64,000 bases of DNA from Sinomonas susongensis (GTDB lineage: Bacteria; Actinomycetota; Actinomycetes; Actinomycetales; Micrococcaceae), in contig NZ_SSNH01000006.1 of assembly GCF_005877005.1 (NCBI RefSeq), positions 62,001 through 126,000 on the forward strand, written 5' to 3'. The translations under genes and the position numbers were made by a program. Numbering within the stretch: the first letter of the stretch is position 1; the number at the start of each line of letters is the position of its first letter. Below the pieces are notes generated by a model. The model ran no database searches. It saw only the letters and a program-made list of their open reading frames with translations, and was not told the DNA's origin. This document shows, piece after piece, positions 1 through 8,253 of the stretch.

Positions 1-696
1 CGCCTGGTCGCTCGCGAGGAACGCAATGAGCGCGGCGACCTCCTCGGGCTGCGCGAACCGGCCCACAGGAATCTGGGCCTTCGCCCTCTCTCCCTTCTCC
101 CCGGCCCACGCCTTCAGGCCGAGCGGAGTCTCGACGACGGTGGGGGACACCGCGTTGACGGTGACGCCGCGGCGCGCCCATTCGAGGGAGAGGACGCGGG
201 TGAGCCCGACAATCGCCGCCTTGCTCGCGCAGTACGCGGCATGCTGGTCGAGCCCGACGACGGCGGCCTGGGAGGCGAGGTTGATGATCCGCCCGTACCC
301 GGCCTCGAGCATGAGGCGCCCGGCCGCCTGGGCCATGTAGAAGCTCGCGCTGAGGTTGACGTCGATGGTGGCCTGCCACCGTTCGGCCGGGACCTCCGTC
401 GCGGGGTCGAGCAGGGCAATGCCCGCGGAGTTGACCAGGATGTGCGGGGTGCCAGCCTCCTCCTGGACAACTTGCATGACCTGGCTGGCCGCATCGGGTG
501 ACGTCAGGTCCTTCCTGATGCCGCGGTGCCCCGAGCCGGGGAGCTCGGCCATGACCTCCTCGACCTGGTCCATGAGATCCACCCCGACGACACGCGCTCC
601 CCGCTCGGCGAAGTGATGGGCCACGGTGCGGCCGATCCCACTCGCCGCGCCCGTGACCACTGCGATGCGTTCCGCGAAGCGCAGGTCCTCGGACAT
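1..696 (-). CDS. SDR family oxidoreductase, DthD/GolD-like (partial, 3' end outside window)
   Basis: An NAD(P)-dependent short-chain dehydrogenase, of which the first 232 residues are present. The Rossmann motif TGAASGIG lies at about residues 15-22, followed by an NSAG motif and a Ser-x12-Tyr-x3-Lys type active site in the AAYCASKAA stretch. The stretch NLASQAAVVGLDQHAAYCAS and the TVVETPLGLKAW region resemble D-threitol/glycerol dehydrogenases of the DthD/GolD group; this is recognition from memory, not a search. The ATG overlaps the stop of the GH3 gene by one base (TGATG), so it is the last visible gene of the 9629-to-1 operon. It probably oxidises a polyol or keto-sugar intermediate; the substrate is unknown. 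Confidence 0.85.
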   Translation of the reverse strand, partial: MSEDLRFAERIAVVTGAASGIGRTVAHHFAERGARVVGVDLMDQVEEVMAELPGSGHRGIRKDLTSPDAASQVMQVVQEEAGTPHILVNSAGIALLDPATEVPAERWQATIDVNLSASFYMAQAAGRLMLEAGYGRIINLASQAAVVGLDQHAAYCASKAAIVGLTRVLSLEWARRGVTVNAVSPTVVETPLGLKAWAGEKGERAKAQIPVGRFAQPEEVAALIAFLASDQA

Positions 697-3092
697 CAGC
701 GCTCTCCCGGGGTCGGGGCGGCGGTCGCTGCGGCTTCGGTCGAGACCGCGGAGATCGGGTGGAGCGCGCGGGTGTGGTCCACGATCCGTACCGGCCCGGT
801 CAGCGTCACGGTGTGGCTGAGCACGATGTCGGCGCTGGACCGCCCGAGGCCGAGGACGATCTCCCCGGGTTCGACGATGCGCCTCCCGACCCGCCCAGTG
901 AACGAGGCGAGGTCGGCCGGTACCTCGAACGAGACCAGTGCCTCCTCGTCGGGGCCGAGGCTCACTCTCCGGTAGCCGATCAGGCGCTGGAGCGGGCGCA
1001 CCACCGAGCCGACCGGGTCGTGCAGGTAGAGCTGGACGACGTCGGCCCCCTCCCGGGCACCGACGTTGCGGACCCGCAGTCCAAGCCGCACGCTTCCCGC
1101 CGTCGACATGGTGTCGCTGTCCGCCTGGAGGTCGCCCCATTCGAAGTGCGAGTAGCCGAGGCCGTGGCCGAAGGGGAAAGCCGGGGTCGGGTCGATATTC
1201 GAGACGGACGTCCTCGACGCCAGGGTGGGAGCCAGATAGGTGGAGGGCTGGGCGTCAGGGCGCTGCGGAATGCTCACGGGAAGACGGCCCGAGGGGTTGA
1301 CCCGGCCGCTGAGCACCCCGGCCAGAGCCGCCGTTCCCTCTTCTCCCGGGAAGAACGCCTGGACTATCGCGGCCGCCGAGCGCGCCGGGGAGCCGAGCGC
1401 GTACGGGCGGCCTGCGAGGAGCACGAGGACCGTCGGGGTTCCCGCGGCCAGAACGTGCTCCAAGAGGTCCTGCTGCGCCCCCGGGAGGTCGAGCGAGCCG
1501 GCGTCGCATCCCTCTCCGCTGGTCCCCCTGCCGAAGAGGCCCGCGCGGTCCCCGAGGGCGAGGACCACCAATTCTGCCTCGGAAGCTGCCCGGGCGGCTT
1601 CCGCAAACTCCTCCGTCTCGCCCCCGTCGACGCTCGTGCCCTGGACGAACTCGATCTCGGCGTCCGGGAACTCGTCCCGCAGGGAGTCCAGCAGCGTGGG
1701 CAGCCGCAGGCCGAGGGGGGTCTCCGGGTGCTGTACGCCCACATGCGCGGGGAACGAGTAGCAGCCCAGGACACCCATCGGGTCGTTCCCCGTGGGGCCG
1801 ATGAGGGCGATCTTCCGGGGGGAAGCCACCGGGAGGGTGCCGTCGTTGGCGACCAGGATGACGGCCTGCTCGGCCAGTTCCCTGGCGACGGCACGGTTCT
1901 GCGGGCTGTCGAGGTCGACGGTGCCGCGGAGCGACGACGGATCGGACGGGTCAACGCCCTCGAGCACCTGCGGGACCGGCGACCAGTCGGGGTCGAGCAG
2001 GCCGAGCTGGATCTTCTGCTTCAGGACTCGTTCGAGGGCACGGTCCAGGAGCTCCTCGTCGATCGCTCCTTCCCGAACCGCTTCGATCAAGGGGGAGCCG
2101 TACGCCTTGACGGTCGGGAGTTCGACGTCGACTCCAGCGCCCAGCGCCTGCCCGGCGGCCTCTTCCCAGGACCGGGCCGTCCTGTGGAGCGTCTTGAGGA
2201 ACGCGATCCCGAAGTAGTCCGCGACGACCGTCCCCTCGAAGCCCCACGTCTCGCGGAGGAGGCCCGTGAGCAGTTCCGTGTCCGCAGCGGAGGGCACGCC
2301 GTCGATGTCGGTGTAGGCGTGCATCACCGAGCGGACCCCGGACTCGCGAATCGCCATCTCGAAGGGCGGGAGCAGCACGTCGGCGAGCTCGCGGCGGCCG
2401 ATGGAGACCGGCGCGAGGTTGCGGGCAGCCTTGGAGGCGGAGTATCCGACGAAGTGCTTGAGCGTGGCCACGATGCCGCTGCCCTCAAGGCCCTTGATGT
2501 ACGCAGTCGCGATGCTCCCGACGAGATAGGGGTCTTCTCCGATGGTCTCCTCGACGCGCCCCCAGCGGGGGTCTCGGACCACGTCCAGCACCGGGGCCAG
2601 GCCTTGGTGGACCCCGACGGAGCGCATGTCCCGGCCGATCCCCGACGCCATGCGCTGGACAAGCTCAGGATTGAACGTCGCTCCCCAGGAGAGGGGGACC
2701 GGATAGGCTGTCGCCCCCCAGCTCGCGAAGCCGGCGAGGCATTCCTCGTGGGCCAGGGCCGGGATCCCGAAGCGGTTCTCGGCCATGATCCGGCGCTGCG
2801 TCGTCATGAGCGAGAGCGCGCCGAGCGCGGGGTCGACCGGGGCGGTCCCGAACGGCCGGGTCAGCTGCCCCAGCCCGTGCGGCAGAAGCCGGTCGAGGTC
2901 CACTCCCTCTTCCATCTCGTGCTGGTGGGGAGCGACCTCTCCGCCCTGGTCCGAGGCGCCCACCCACACGCCGTACAGCTGGGCGGCCTTCTCCTCGACC
3001 GTCATTTCGGCGATGAGCAGCGGTGCGCGCTCGGCCGCCGGCAATGCGGGGTCGCTCCAGGGACCCGAAAGCGGGGTGCTCGAAGAGGACAT
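696..3092 (-). CDS. GH3 family beta-glycosidase
   Basis: A 798-residue glycoside hydrolase family 3 enzyme, probably a beta-glucosidase or beta-xylosidase. The (beta/alpha)8 domain shows MTVEEKAAQL near residue 30, DPRWGRVEE near 174 and KHF at 212-214; the probable nucleophile is Asp292 in VVADYFGI. An alpha/beta sandwich domain follows, and a fibronectin-III-like C-terminal domain ends with a VGRRIVEPGE stretch. No signal peptide is present, so it should act in the cytoplasm on glycosides brought in by the importer of the same operon. It is separated by 48 bp from the upstream Gfo/Idh gene and overlaps the downstream SDR by one base. Exact specificity cannot be read from the sequence. Confidence 0.93.
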   Translation of the reverse strand: MSSSSTPLSGPWSDPALPAAERAPLLIAEMTVEEKAAQLYGVWVGASDQGGEVAPHQHEMEEGVDLDRLLPHGLGQLTRPFGTAPVDPALGALSLMTTQRRIMAENRFGIPALAHEECLAGFASWGATAYPVPLSWGATFNPELVQRMASGIGRDMRSVGVHQGLAPVLDVVRDPRWGRVEETIGEDPYLVGSIATAYIKGLEGSGIVATLKHFVGYSASKAARNLAPVSIGRRELADVLLPPFEMAIRESGVRSVMHAYTDIDGVPSAADTELLTGLLRETWGFEGTVVADYFGIAFLKTLHRTARSWEEAAGQALGAGVDVELPTVKAYGSPLIEAVREGAIDEELLDRALERVLKQKIQLGLLDPDWSPVPQVLEGVDPSDPSSLRGTVDLDSPQNRAVARELAEQAVILVANDGTLPVASPRKIALIGPTGNDPMGVLGCYSFPAHVGVQHPETPLGLRLPTLLDSLRDEFPDAEIEFVQGTSVDGGETEEFAEAARAASEAELVVLALGDRAGLFGRGTSGEGCDAGSLDLPGAQQDLLEHVLAAGTPTVLVLLAGRPYALGSPARSAAAIVQAFFPGEEGTAALAGVLSGRVNPSGRLPVSIPQRPDAQPSTYLAPTLASRTSVSNIDPTPAFPFGHGLGYSHFEWGDLQADSDTMSTAGSVRLGLRVRNVGAREGADVVQLYLHDPVGSVVRPLQRLIGYRRVSLGPDEEALVSFEVPADLASFTGRVGRRIVEPGEIVLGLGRSSADIVLSHTVTLTGPVRIVDHTRALHPISAVSTEAAATAAPTPGER

Positions 3093-3140
3093 GTCATTCC
3101 TTCCTGGCAGTTCTCGGGTCAGCTGGCTGGTGGTCCGACG

Positions 3141-4112
3141 TCATCGGATTCCGGCGGCGGAGTAGATCGCGTCGATGACCGCCATGTTGGCGACGTAGTC
3201 CGGCCCCTCCGTCGCGAGCGGCTCCTGGGTGCGGAGACCCTCGACGACAGCGGCGAGCTGGTGGTCGTAGGTGTCGAGGCCGGCGACCGTCGAAAGGTGG
3301 GCGAGGCCGTCGCGCTCTACGCGGATGGAGTGGCCACGGGCGGGGAAGACCATGTTGTCGACCCGCAGCGTCCCCTTCTCGCCGACCACTGAGAGCGAGG
3401 ACTCGAGGACTACATCGGGCTCCATGCTCGCGCTGATAAGACCCTTCACGCCACCCTCGAACTCGAGTTCCGCTTCGATGCTCAGGTCAGCACCGAGGGG
3501 ATTCCGTTCACCGGTCGCTCGGCTCACGGTCGGCTCGCCGAACAGGGTCCGAACCCAGTGGACGGGGTAGCAGCCGAGATCCATGAGAGCGCCGCCGCCG
3601 AGTTCCGGGGCGTGCCGGATGGAACGGGGGTCGAAGGGATTCGCACCGTTGAAGACCGCCGTCACCGAGATGACGGAGCCCAGCTGCCCGGCTCCGATGA
3701 AGTCCCGGACCCAGGCCTGGAGGGGGTGGTAGTAGTCGTGGAACGCCTCGAAGGCCCGCTGACCGGTCCTGTTCGCGGCTTCCAGGACGGCCTGCGCCTC
3801 GCCTGAGTTCATGGCCATCGGCTTCTCGCAGAGAACGTGCTTGCCAGCCTCGAGCGCGGCGATCGTCCACTCGGCGTGCTCCGAAGGCGGAAGCGCAACG
3901 TAGACGAGGTCGGCGGATTCGTCCGCGATGAGGTCTTCATAGCGCGAATACGCCGTCGGGATGCGGTGCCGTGCGGCGAAGTCGGCCGCGTGGTGCCGTG
4001 AGGCGACGGCGACAAGGTCGACGTCGTCCCGGCGTCGTGCTGGGGCGATCATGGCAGCCGGCGCGATGCCTGCGGCCCCGAGCAGGCCGATACGGATCCT
4101 CTCCGGAGACAT
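3141..4112 (-). CDS. Gfo/Idh/MocA family oxidoreductase
   Basis: A 323-residue NAD(P)-dependent sugar or cyclitol oxidoreductase. The N-terminal Rossmann fold starts IGLLGAAGIAP, the family EKPMA motif sits near residue 97, and the C-terminal substrate domain contains the DLGCYPVHW segment typical of the family. I chose the ATG at 4112 because it makes a TGATG overlap with the stop of the aldo/keto reductase gene and places the Rossmann strand at residue 5; an upstream in-frame start at 4313 would add 67 residues with no family similarity. Members oxidise or reduce sugar hydroxyls, including at C1 and C3, so this enzyme could modify the glycoside or its aglycone-side sugar. Confidence 0.9.
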   Translation of the reverse strand: MSPERIRIGLLGAAGIAPAAMIAPARRRDDVDLVAVASRHHAADFAARHRIPTAYSRYEDLIADESADLVYVALPPSEHAEWTIAALEAGKHVLCEKPMAMNSGEAQAVLEAANRTGQRAFEAFHDYYHPLQAWVRDFIGAGQLGSVISVTAVFNGANPFDPRSIRHAPELGGGALMDLGCYPVHWVRTLFGEPTVSRATGERNPLGADLSIEAELEFEGGVKGLISASMEPDVVLESSLSVVGEKGTLRVDNMVFPARGHSIRVERDGLAHLSTVAGLDTYDHQLAAVVEGLRTQEPLATEGPDYVANMAVIDAIYSAAGIR

Positions 4113-5059
4113 CAGCCCAGCCAGAATTCCGAAGGGGGGACCAGCGCTTCGAGTTCGGCCCAGAGCGCTTGGGGAATCTCCAGCCCGGCGTACTCGAGGG
4201 TCTGGGCGACGCGCTCGGGGGAGGAGATCCCCACTACGGTCGCGTCGACGAACGGCGCTCGCAGGGAGAAGCGCAGCGCCGCCGCCGCGAGGGGAACCCC
4301 GTGTCGCGCGCATGCTTCCCCCATGCGGCGGGCCGCTTCGGCCACGCGGTCGTCCCGTTCTCCGTAGCCGTACTTGCCCTGCACGTCGGGCCCCTTGGCG
4401 AGCATTCCGCCCCCGTAGGGAGCCGCGTTCACGACGCCGATGCCCCGCTCGTGCGCGGACCTGAACAGCTCTTCTGCCGAGCGGTCGAGCAGCGTGTACC
4501 GGTTGTGGCTCAGCAGGACATCGAACGAGCCGGTGTCGAGGTAGCGGGCGAGCAGGTCTATTGGACCCCCCGCGACGCCGATGTGGTCGACGCGGCCTTC
4601 GTCGCGGAGCTGCCGGAGCGCCTCGACTGGCCCGCCCGGCGCGATCCCGTCTTCGAACGAGATCCGCTCCGGGTCGTGCAGGTAGAGGAGGGGGACCCGA
4701 TCGACGCCGAGGCGTTCGAGGCTCTCCTCGTAGGAGGCCAGCACCCGCCTGCCGGAGAAGTCGCCGGTGCTCGGATCGGGGTCGACCTTCGTTGCGAGCA
4801 CGACGTCGGCGGGCAGGCCCCCGCGGGCCGCAAGGGCCATTCCGATCCGCTTCTCCGCCTCGCCGTGCTCGCCGTAGCCGTTGGACGTATCGATGAAGCG
4901 GATCGGGCTCTCGAGCACGGCGTCGATGGTGCTCACGGCCCGCTCGTCGCTCACGTCATAGCCGTACAGCCGGGCCATGCTGGCGAGCGGGCTGGTGCCC
5001 ACGCACAGTTCCGTGACCTTGAGCCCGGTCGAGCCCAAGGTGTGGGTTTCGAGGGTCAC
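4112..5059 (-). CDS. Aldo/keto reductase, D-threo-aldose 1-dehydrogenase/L-fucose dehydrogenase type
   Basis: A 315-residue aldo/keto reductase. The catalytic tetrad is visible as Asp and Tyr in IDTSNGYG, Lys in LATKVDP and His in LYLHDPE. Two stretches, SYEESLERLGVDRV and RYTLLDRSAEEL, resemble D-threo-aldose (L-fucose) dehydrogenases, which oxidise an aldose at C1 to the lactone. The GTG start at 5059 overlaps the previous stop (GTGA), and its stop overlaps the next ATG. If the assignment holds, this enzyme makes the lactone that the SMP-30 protein at 11958-12821 could open. The substrate sugar is inferred only from family resemblance. Confidence 0.87.
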   Translation of the reverse strand: MTLETHTLGSTGLKVTELCVGTSPLASMARLYGYDVSDERAVSTIDAVLESPIRFIDTSNGYGEHGEAEKRIGMALAARGGLPADVVLATKVDPDPSTGDFSGRRVLASYEESLERLGVDRVPLLYLHDPERISFEDGIAPGGPVEALRQLRDEGRVDHIGVAGGPIDLLARYLDTGSFDVLLSHNRYTLLDRSAEELFRSAHERGIGVVNAAPYGGGMLAKGPDVQGKYGYGERDDRVAEAARRMGEACARHGVPLAAAALRFSLRAPFVDATVVGISSPERVAQTLEYAGLEIPQALWAELEALVPPSEFWLG

Positions 5060-6159
5060 GATGCGTCCTCCAATGCTGGCGCGTGGTCGGCGTACGCCTG
5101 ATGGGCTGCATGGTACGCGCGGACGATGCGATCGAGGATCTCTTCGGTGGGGGCGTCCCCGCGGGTGCTCTCGGGGTGGGCGCTCCGCCAGTCGAGCATC
5201 CGCTTCACGGCGCGTTCGAAAGTGAGCCGGGGCGCATAGCCTGGGACGAACCGGCGGATCTTGGAGTTGTCGAACACCGCCGAGTGGCCGAGGTCTCCGA
5301 CGAACTCCCCGGACCAGAACCATTCCGGGGCCACCACGGGGTACAGCTCGCTCGCGACGTGCACGAGGCGGGGCTGCACGCCCAGGGCTTGGGCGAACAG
5401 AGTGTAGATCTGGTCCCAGGTCAGGACGTCGTCCCCCGTGATGTGGAACGTCTCCCCGATGGCCCGCCTGCTGCCGAGCAGCCCGACGAGGCCCTGCGCG
5501 AAGTCCTCGGCGTGGGTGAGGGTCCACAGGGAGGTCCCGTCGCCGTGGACGGGAATCTCGGCCCCGCGGGCGATGCGGTCGACGACGGTCCACCCGCCGG
5601 GCAAGGGCGGGTTCGCGTCGTCGTAGGTGTGCGAGGGGCGGATCACCGTGGCGGGGAAGCCCTGCTCGCGGTGGGCGCGGGCAATGGCGGCCTCGGCCCG
5701 CCACTTGGCAGTGGCGTAGGGAAGGGGCGGATTGGGGCCGGTCGGGGTGGATTCGGTGATGGGGGTCAGGAGCACCGGCTTGGCGTAGATCGAGGCGGAG
5801 CTGATGTGCACGTACTGGCTCGTCCGGCCTGTGAACAGCGCAACCCAGCGGGCGACGTCGTCCTCGTCGTAGGAGAGGAAGTTGACGACTGCGTCCCAGT
5901 CCCTGTCGCCGAGGACCGCACGGACCGACGTATCGCCGCTGACGTCGCCGGTGAGCTGCTCGACCTCGGGCGGGAGGGACCGCCCAGCCCTGTTCTCGCC
6001 CCGGTTCAGGACGGTGACGGCCATGCCGTGGGCGGCCGCGAGCCGCACGCACGAGGCACTGATCGTTCCGGTTCCGCCTATGAACAGCACCCTCAGGGGC
6101 GCGGCATCGTACTGGTGCATCTCATCCTTCCCGGTCATCTGCCCGTCCTTTCCCTTCAC
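5056..6159 (-). CDS. NAD-dependent epimerase/dehydratase-like protein
   Basis: A 367-residue extended-SDR protein. The nucleotide-binding motif is VLFIGGTGTIS near residue 25, and the catalytic Tyr-x3-Lys appears as YATAK about 150 residues later. It belongs to the broad nucleoside-diphosphate-sugar epimerase/dehydratase group; no reaction can be assigned. The GTG start at 6159 overlaps the stop of the tautomerase gene (GTGA). In-frame ATG codons at 6138 and 6120, the latter preceded by a GGAAGGA stretch, are credible alternatives that would shorten the poorly conserved N-terminus by 7 or 13 residues. It lies in the importer operon, which suggests work on the imported sugar rather than on nucleotide sugars. 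Confidence 0.8.
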   Translation of the reverse strand: MKGKDGQMTGKDEMHQYDAAPLRVLFIGGTGTISASCVRLAAAHGMAVTVLNRGENRAGRSLPPEVEQLTGDVSGDTSVRAVLGDRDWDAVVNFLSYDEDDVARWVALFTGRTSQYVHISSASIYAKPVLLTPITESTPTGPNPPLPYATAKWRAEAAIARAHREQGFPATVIRPSHTYDDANPPLPGGWTVVDRIARGAEIPVHGDGTSLWTLTHAEDFAQGLVGLLGSRRAIGETFHITGDDVLTWDQIYTLFAQALGVQPRLVHVASELYPVVAPEWFWSGEFVGDLGHSAVFDNSKIRRFVPGYAPRLTFERAVKRMLDWRSAHPESTRGDAPTEEILDRIVRAYHAAHQAYADHAPALEDAS

Positions 6160-6512
6160 TTGCCCGCATACCAGTCTTCGAAGCCGTTCTCGACGAGCGA
6201 GACGAGCACATCCTCGCCTCGGATGCCGAGCGGTGCGAGCTTGGCAACGAGCGTTTCGAAGAACTTCCGCTTCACCGCGACCGGGTACATGTGCACCGCC
6301 GTCACCTGGATGAGCAGCAGGGCGCGCCGGTCGACGCCGTTGTAGCCGGGATCGAACTTGAGCTCACCCTGACCATGCGTCCGGAAGACCTGGAAGCGGT
6401 CGTCCGCGGGGATTCCGAGTGCCTCGATCTGCGCCTCGTGGATCGCGTCGGAGATGGCCGGATGGGAGCTTTCGTAGAGGTCGCGATCGAGGTCGACCTG
6501 GATGAGTGGCAT
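6156..6512 (-). CDS. Tautomerase-family protein
   Basis: A 118-residue protein beginning Met-Pro-Leu-Ile-Gln. The proline exposed after Met removal is the catalytic N-terminal proline of the 4-oxalocrotonate tautomerase superfamily. Its length and the VKRKFFETLVAKLAPLGI segment fit the longer single-domain tautomerase family (Pfam Tautomerase_2 type) rather than the 62-residue enzymes. It sits between the importer permeases and the sugar-modifying enzymes and overlaps the next gene, so it is part of the operon. A role in isomerising an oxidised sugar or keto-acid intermediate is possible but inferred from position only. Confidence 0.8.
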   Translation of the reverse strand: MPLIQVDLDRDLYESSHPAISDAIHEAQIEALGIPADDRFQVFRTHGQGELKFDPGYNGVDRRALLLIQVTAVHMYPVAVKRKFFETLVAKLAPLGIRGEDVLVSLVENGFEDWYAGK

Positions 6513-6532
6513 TCAGACTCCTTGGGGTTGGA

Positions 6533-7321
6533 TCACTTGATTGCTCCAGCTGAGAGGCCGCGCTCGAACAGGCGCTGCAGGCACAGGTAGGCGCCGATCT
6601 CCGGAAGCGCGGTCAACACCGCGGAGGCCAGGATCTTGGTCTGGTCGTTGCTGAACTCGCCCACGAAGAACCGGGGGACGAGGGTGATGGTCTGCATGTC
6701 CTGCGACTGGAGGAACACGAGGGGCATGAGGTAGTCGTTCCAGGCCCCGATGAGGGTGAAGATCAGCACGGCCGCGGCGATGGGCCTGGTCAGGGGGATC
6801 ACGAGGTGGATGAAGCCGCGGAAGGAACTCGCCCCGTCGACCCGGGCCGCCTCGAACATCTCGTCGGGCAGCCCATGGATGAAGTTGCGCGTCAGGAGCA
6901 CGGCGAACGGTACCTGGAGCGCGGCGAGCGGCAGGATCACAGCCCAGTAGGTGTTGAAGAGGCCGACGGCCTGGGTCGTCGTGAAGAGCGGTGTGAGGAG
7001 GACGACCTCGGGCAGCGTGAGGCACGCCAACAGCATCCAGAAGTAGATCTCCCGGAAGCGGATCCGCAGCTTGGCGAAACCGTAGGCCGCGAGCATCGTC
7101 ACCGCGTAGACGAGCACGATGACGCCGGCAGCGATGATCGCGCTGTTCACGAAGAACCGGAAGAAGCCGGGCACCTGGAGCACGTCGCGGTAGTTGCCCC
7201 AGCCGTCGCCCGCGAACGAGCCCTGCACCATGGCGATGAGCGGGAACAGGTACGGCAGCACGAGCAGCGTGGCGATCAGCTGGAGGAGCCCCTTGCTCCA
7301 CCATTTGCGCACCTCGAACAT
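6533..7321 (-). CDS. Carbohydrate ABC transporter permease, MalG type
   Basis: A 262-residue inner-membrane permease of a CUT1 sugar importer. About six hydrophobic spans are visible. The cytoplasmic EAA loop that contacts the ATPase reads EAARVDGASSFRGF at about residues 165-178. The ATG at 7321 overlaps the stop of the partner permease (TGATG). Together with the permease at 7321-8253 and the lipoprotein at 8250-9629 it forms an importer with no ATPase gene in the window, so it presumably borrows a shared MsiK/MsmX-like ATPase encoded elsewhere. Confidence 0.93.
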   Translation of the reverse strand: MFEVRKWWSKGLLQLIATLLVLPYLFPLIAMVQGSFAGDGWGNYRDVLQVPGFFRFFVNSAIIAAGVIVLVYAVTMLAAYGFAKLRIRFREIYFWMLLACLTLPEVVLLTPLFTTTQAVGLFNTYWAVILPLAALQVPFAVLLTRNFIHGLPDEMFEAARVDGASSFRGFIHLVIPLTRPIAAAVLIFTLIGAWNDYLMPLVFLQSQDMQTITLVPRFFVGEFSNDQTKILASAVLTALPEIGAYLCLQRLFERGLSAGAIK

Positions 7322-8253
7322 CAGGGCCTCCCCGTCCTCTCGCGTGCTGCGACCTGCAGGATGATCGCCATCACGAGGGCGATGACCAGCAGGATGATCG
7401 ACAGGGCGGCGCCGTAGCCGACGTGCGCCAGCTGGATGGTCATCTGGTAGATGTAGGTCCCGAGGAACTGGGTCGAGTTGCTCGGCCCGGCCACCGTCAC
7501 GAGCCACGGCACGTCGAAGGTCTTCAGGGCCCCGATTGCGCTCAGGATTGCGAGCGAGAGGGTGGTCCCGCGCAGATTCGGCCAGATGATGCTCCACAGG
7601 ACGCGGATGTTGCCCGCGCCGTCGATGCGGGCCGCCTCGAGAAGCGACTGGTCGATCTGGCTCATCGCTGCGTAGTAGAGCACGAAGGTGAGCCCGGTCC
7701 ACTGCCAGATCGTGATGGCAATGATCACCGCGAGCGACGTCGAGGTCTGTCCGATCCACGGCTGGGCGAGGAAGCCCAGGCCTAGGTGGCTGAGCACCCA
7801 GTTGAACTGCCCGTTGGCGGCGTAGACCTGACGGAACACCGGAGCCATGATCGCGGGAGCCAGGACGACGGGGACGAAGATGATCACCTTGTAGACCACC
7901 GCGAGCCTGATGCGCGAATGCATGATGACTGCGAAGACGACGCCGAGCGCGGTCTGGAGGACGAACGTGGTCACGAAGAACGCCACCGTATGCTCGATGG
8001 ACTTCCAGAAGACCGGGTCGCTGAAGATGTTGGAGTAGTTCCGGAACCCGACCGAGAGGGGATCTGGGCTCGCGCCGTCCCAGTTCAGGGTCGAGATGTA
8101 GACGGTGTAGCCGATGCAGTAGTAGATCAGGCCCACGCCGAGGACGAGGGCGGGCAGGATCCACGGCAGACCAGATGCTTGGAGGCGGCGGCCGCGCGGC
8201 CGGCTCGGGTAGCCGGCCGCGCGGGTCAACCTCTCCTGGGCGGAGACGGTCAT
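7321..8253 (-). CDS. Carbohydrate ABC transporter permease, MalF type
   Basis: A 310-residue membrane permease, partner of the MalG-type protein next to it. The N-terminal cytoplasmic tail is basic, the first span starts near GLPWILPALVLG at about residue 28, and the EAA loop reads EAARIDGAGNIRVLW near residue 207. The start overlaps the stop of the binding-protein gene (ATGA), so the three transport genes are translationally coupled in the order binding protein, MalF type, MalG type. Confidence 0.93.
   Translation of the reverse strand: MTVSAQERLTRAAGYPSRPRGRRLQASGLPWILPALVLGVGLIYYCIGYTVYISTLNWDGASPDPLSVGFRNYSNIFSDPVFWKSIEHTVAFFVTTFVLQTALGVVFAVIMHSRIRLAVVYKVIIFVPVVLAPAIMAPVFRQVYAANGQFNWVLSHLGLGFLAQPWIGQTSTSLAVIIAITIWQWTGLTFVLYYAAMSQIDQSLLEAARIDGAGNIRVLWSIIWPNLRGTTLSLAILSAIGALKTFDVPWLVTVAGPSNSTQFLGTYIYQMTIQLAHVGYGAALSIILLVIALVMAIILQVAARERTGRP

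Noticed and set aside
759-3392. Long open frame of 877 codons on the plus strand
   Set aside because: It runs antisense to the clear GH3 gene; its composition (Arg/Gly/Asp-rich, no domain) is that of a GC-rich shadow frame.
4112-6052. Long N-terminal extension of the aldo/keto reductase frame
   Set aside because: The extension overlaps the whole epimerase-like gene in another frame and shows no family similarity; a GTG at 5059 with GTGA overlap is the sensible start.
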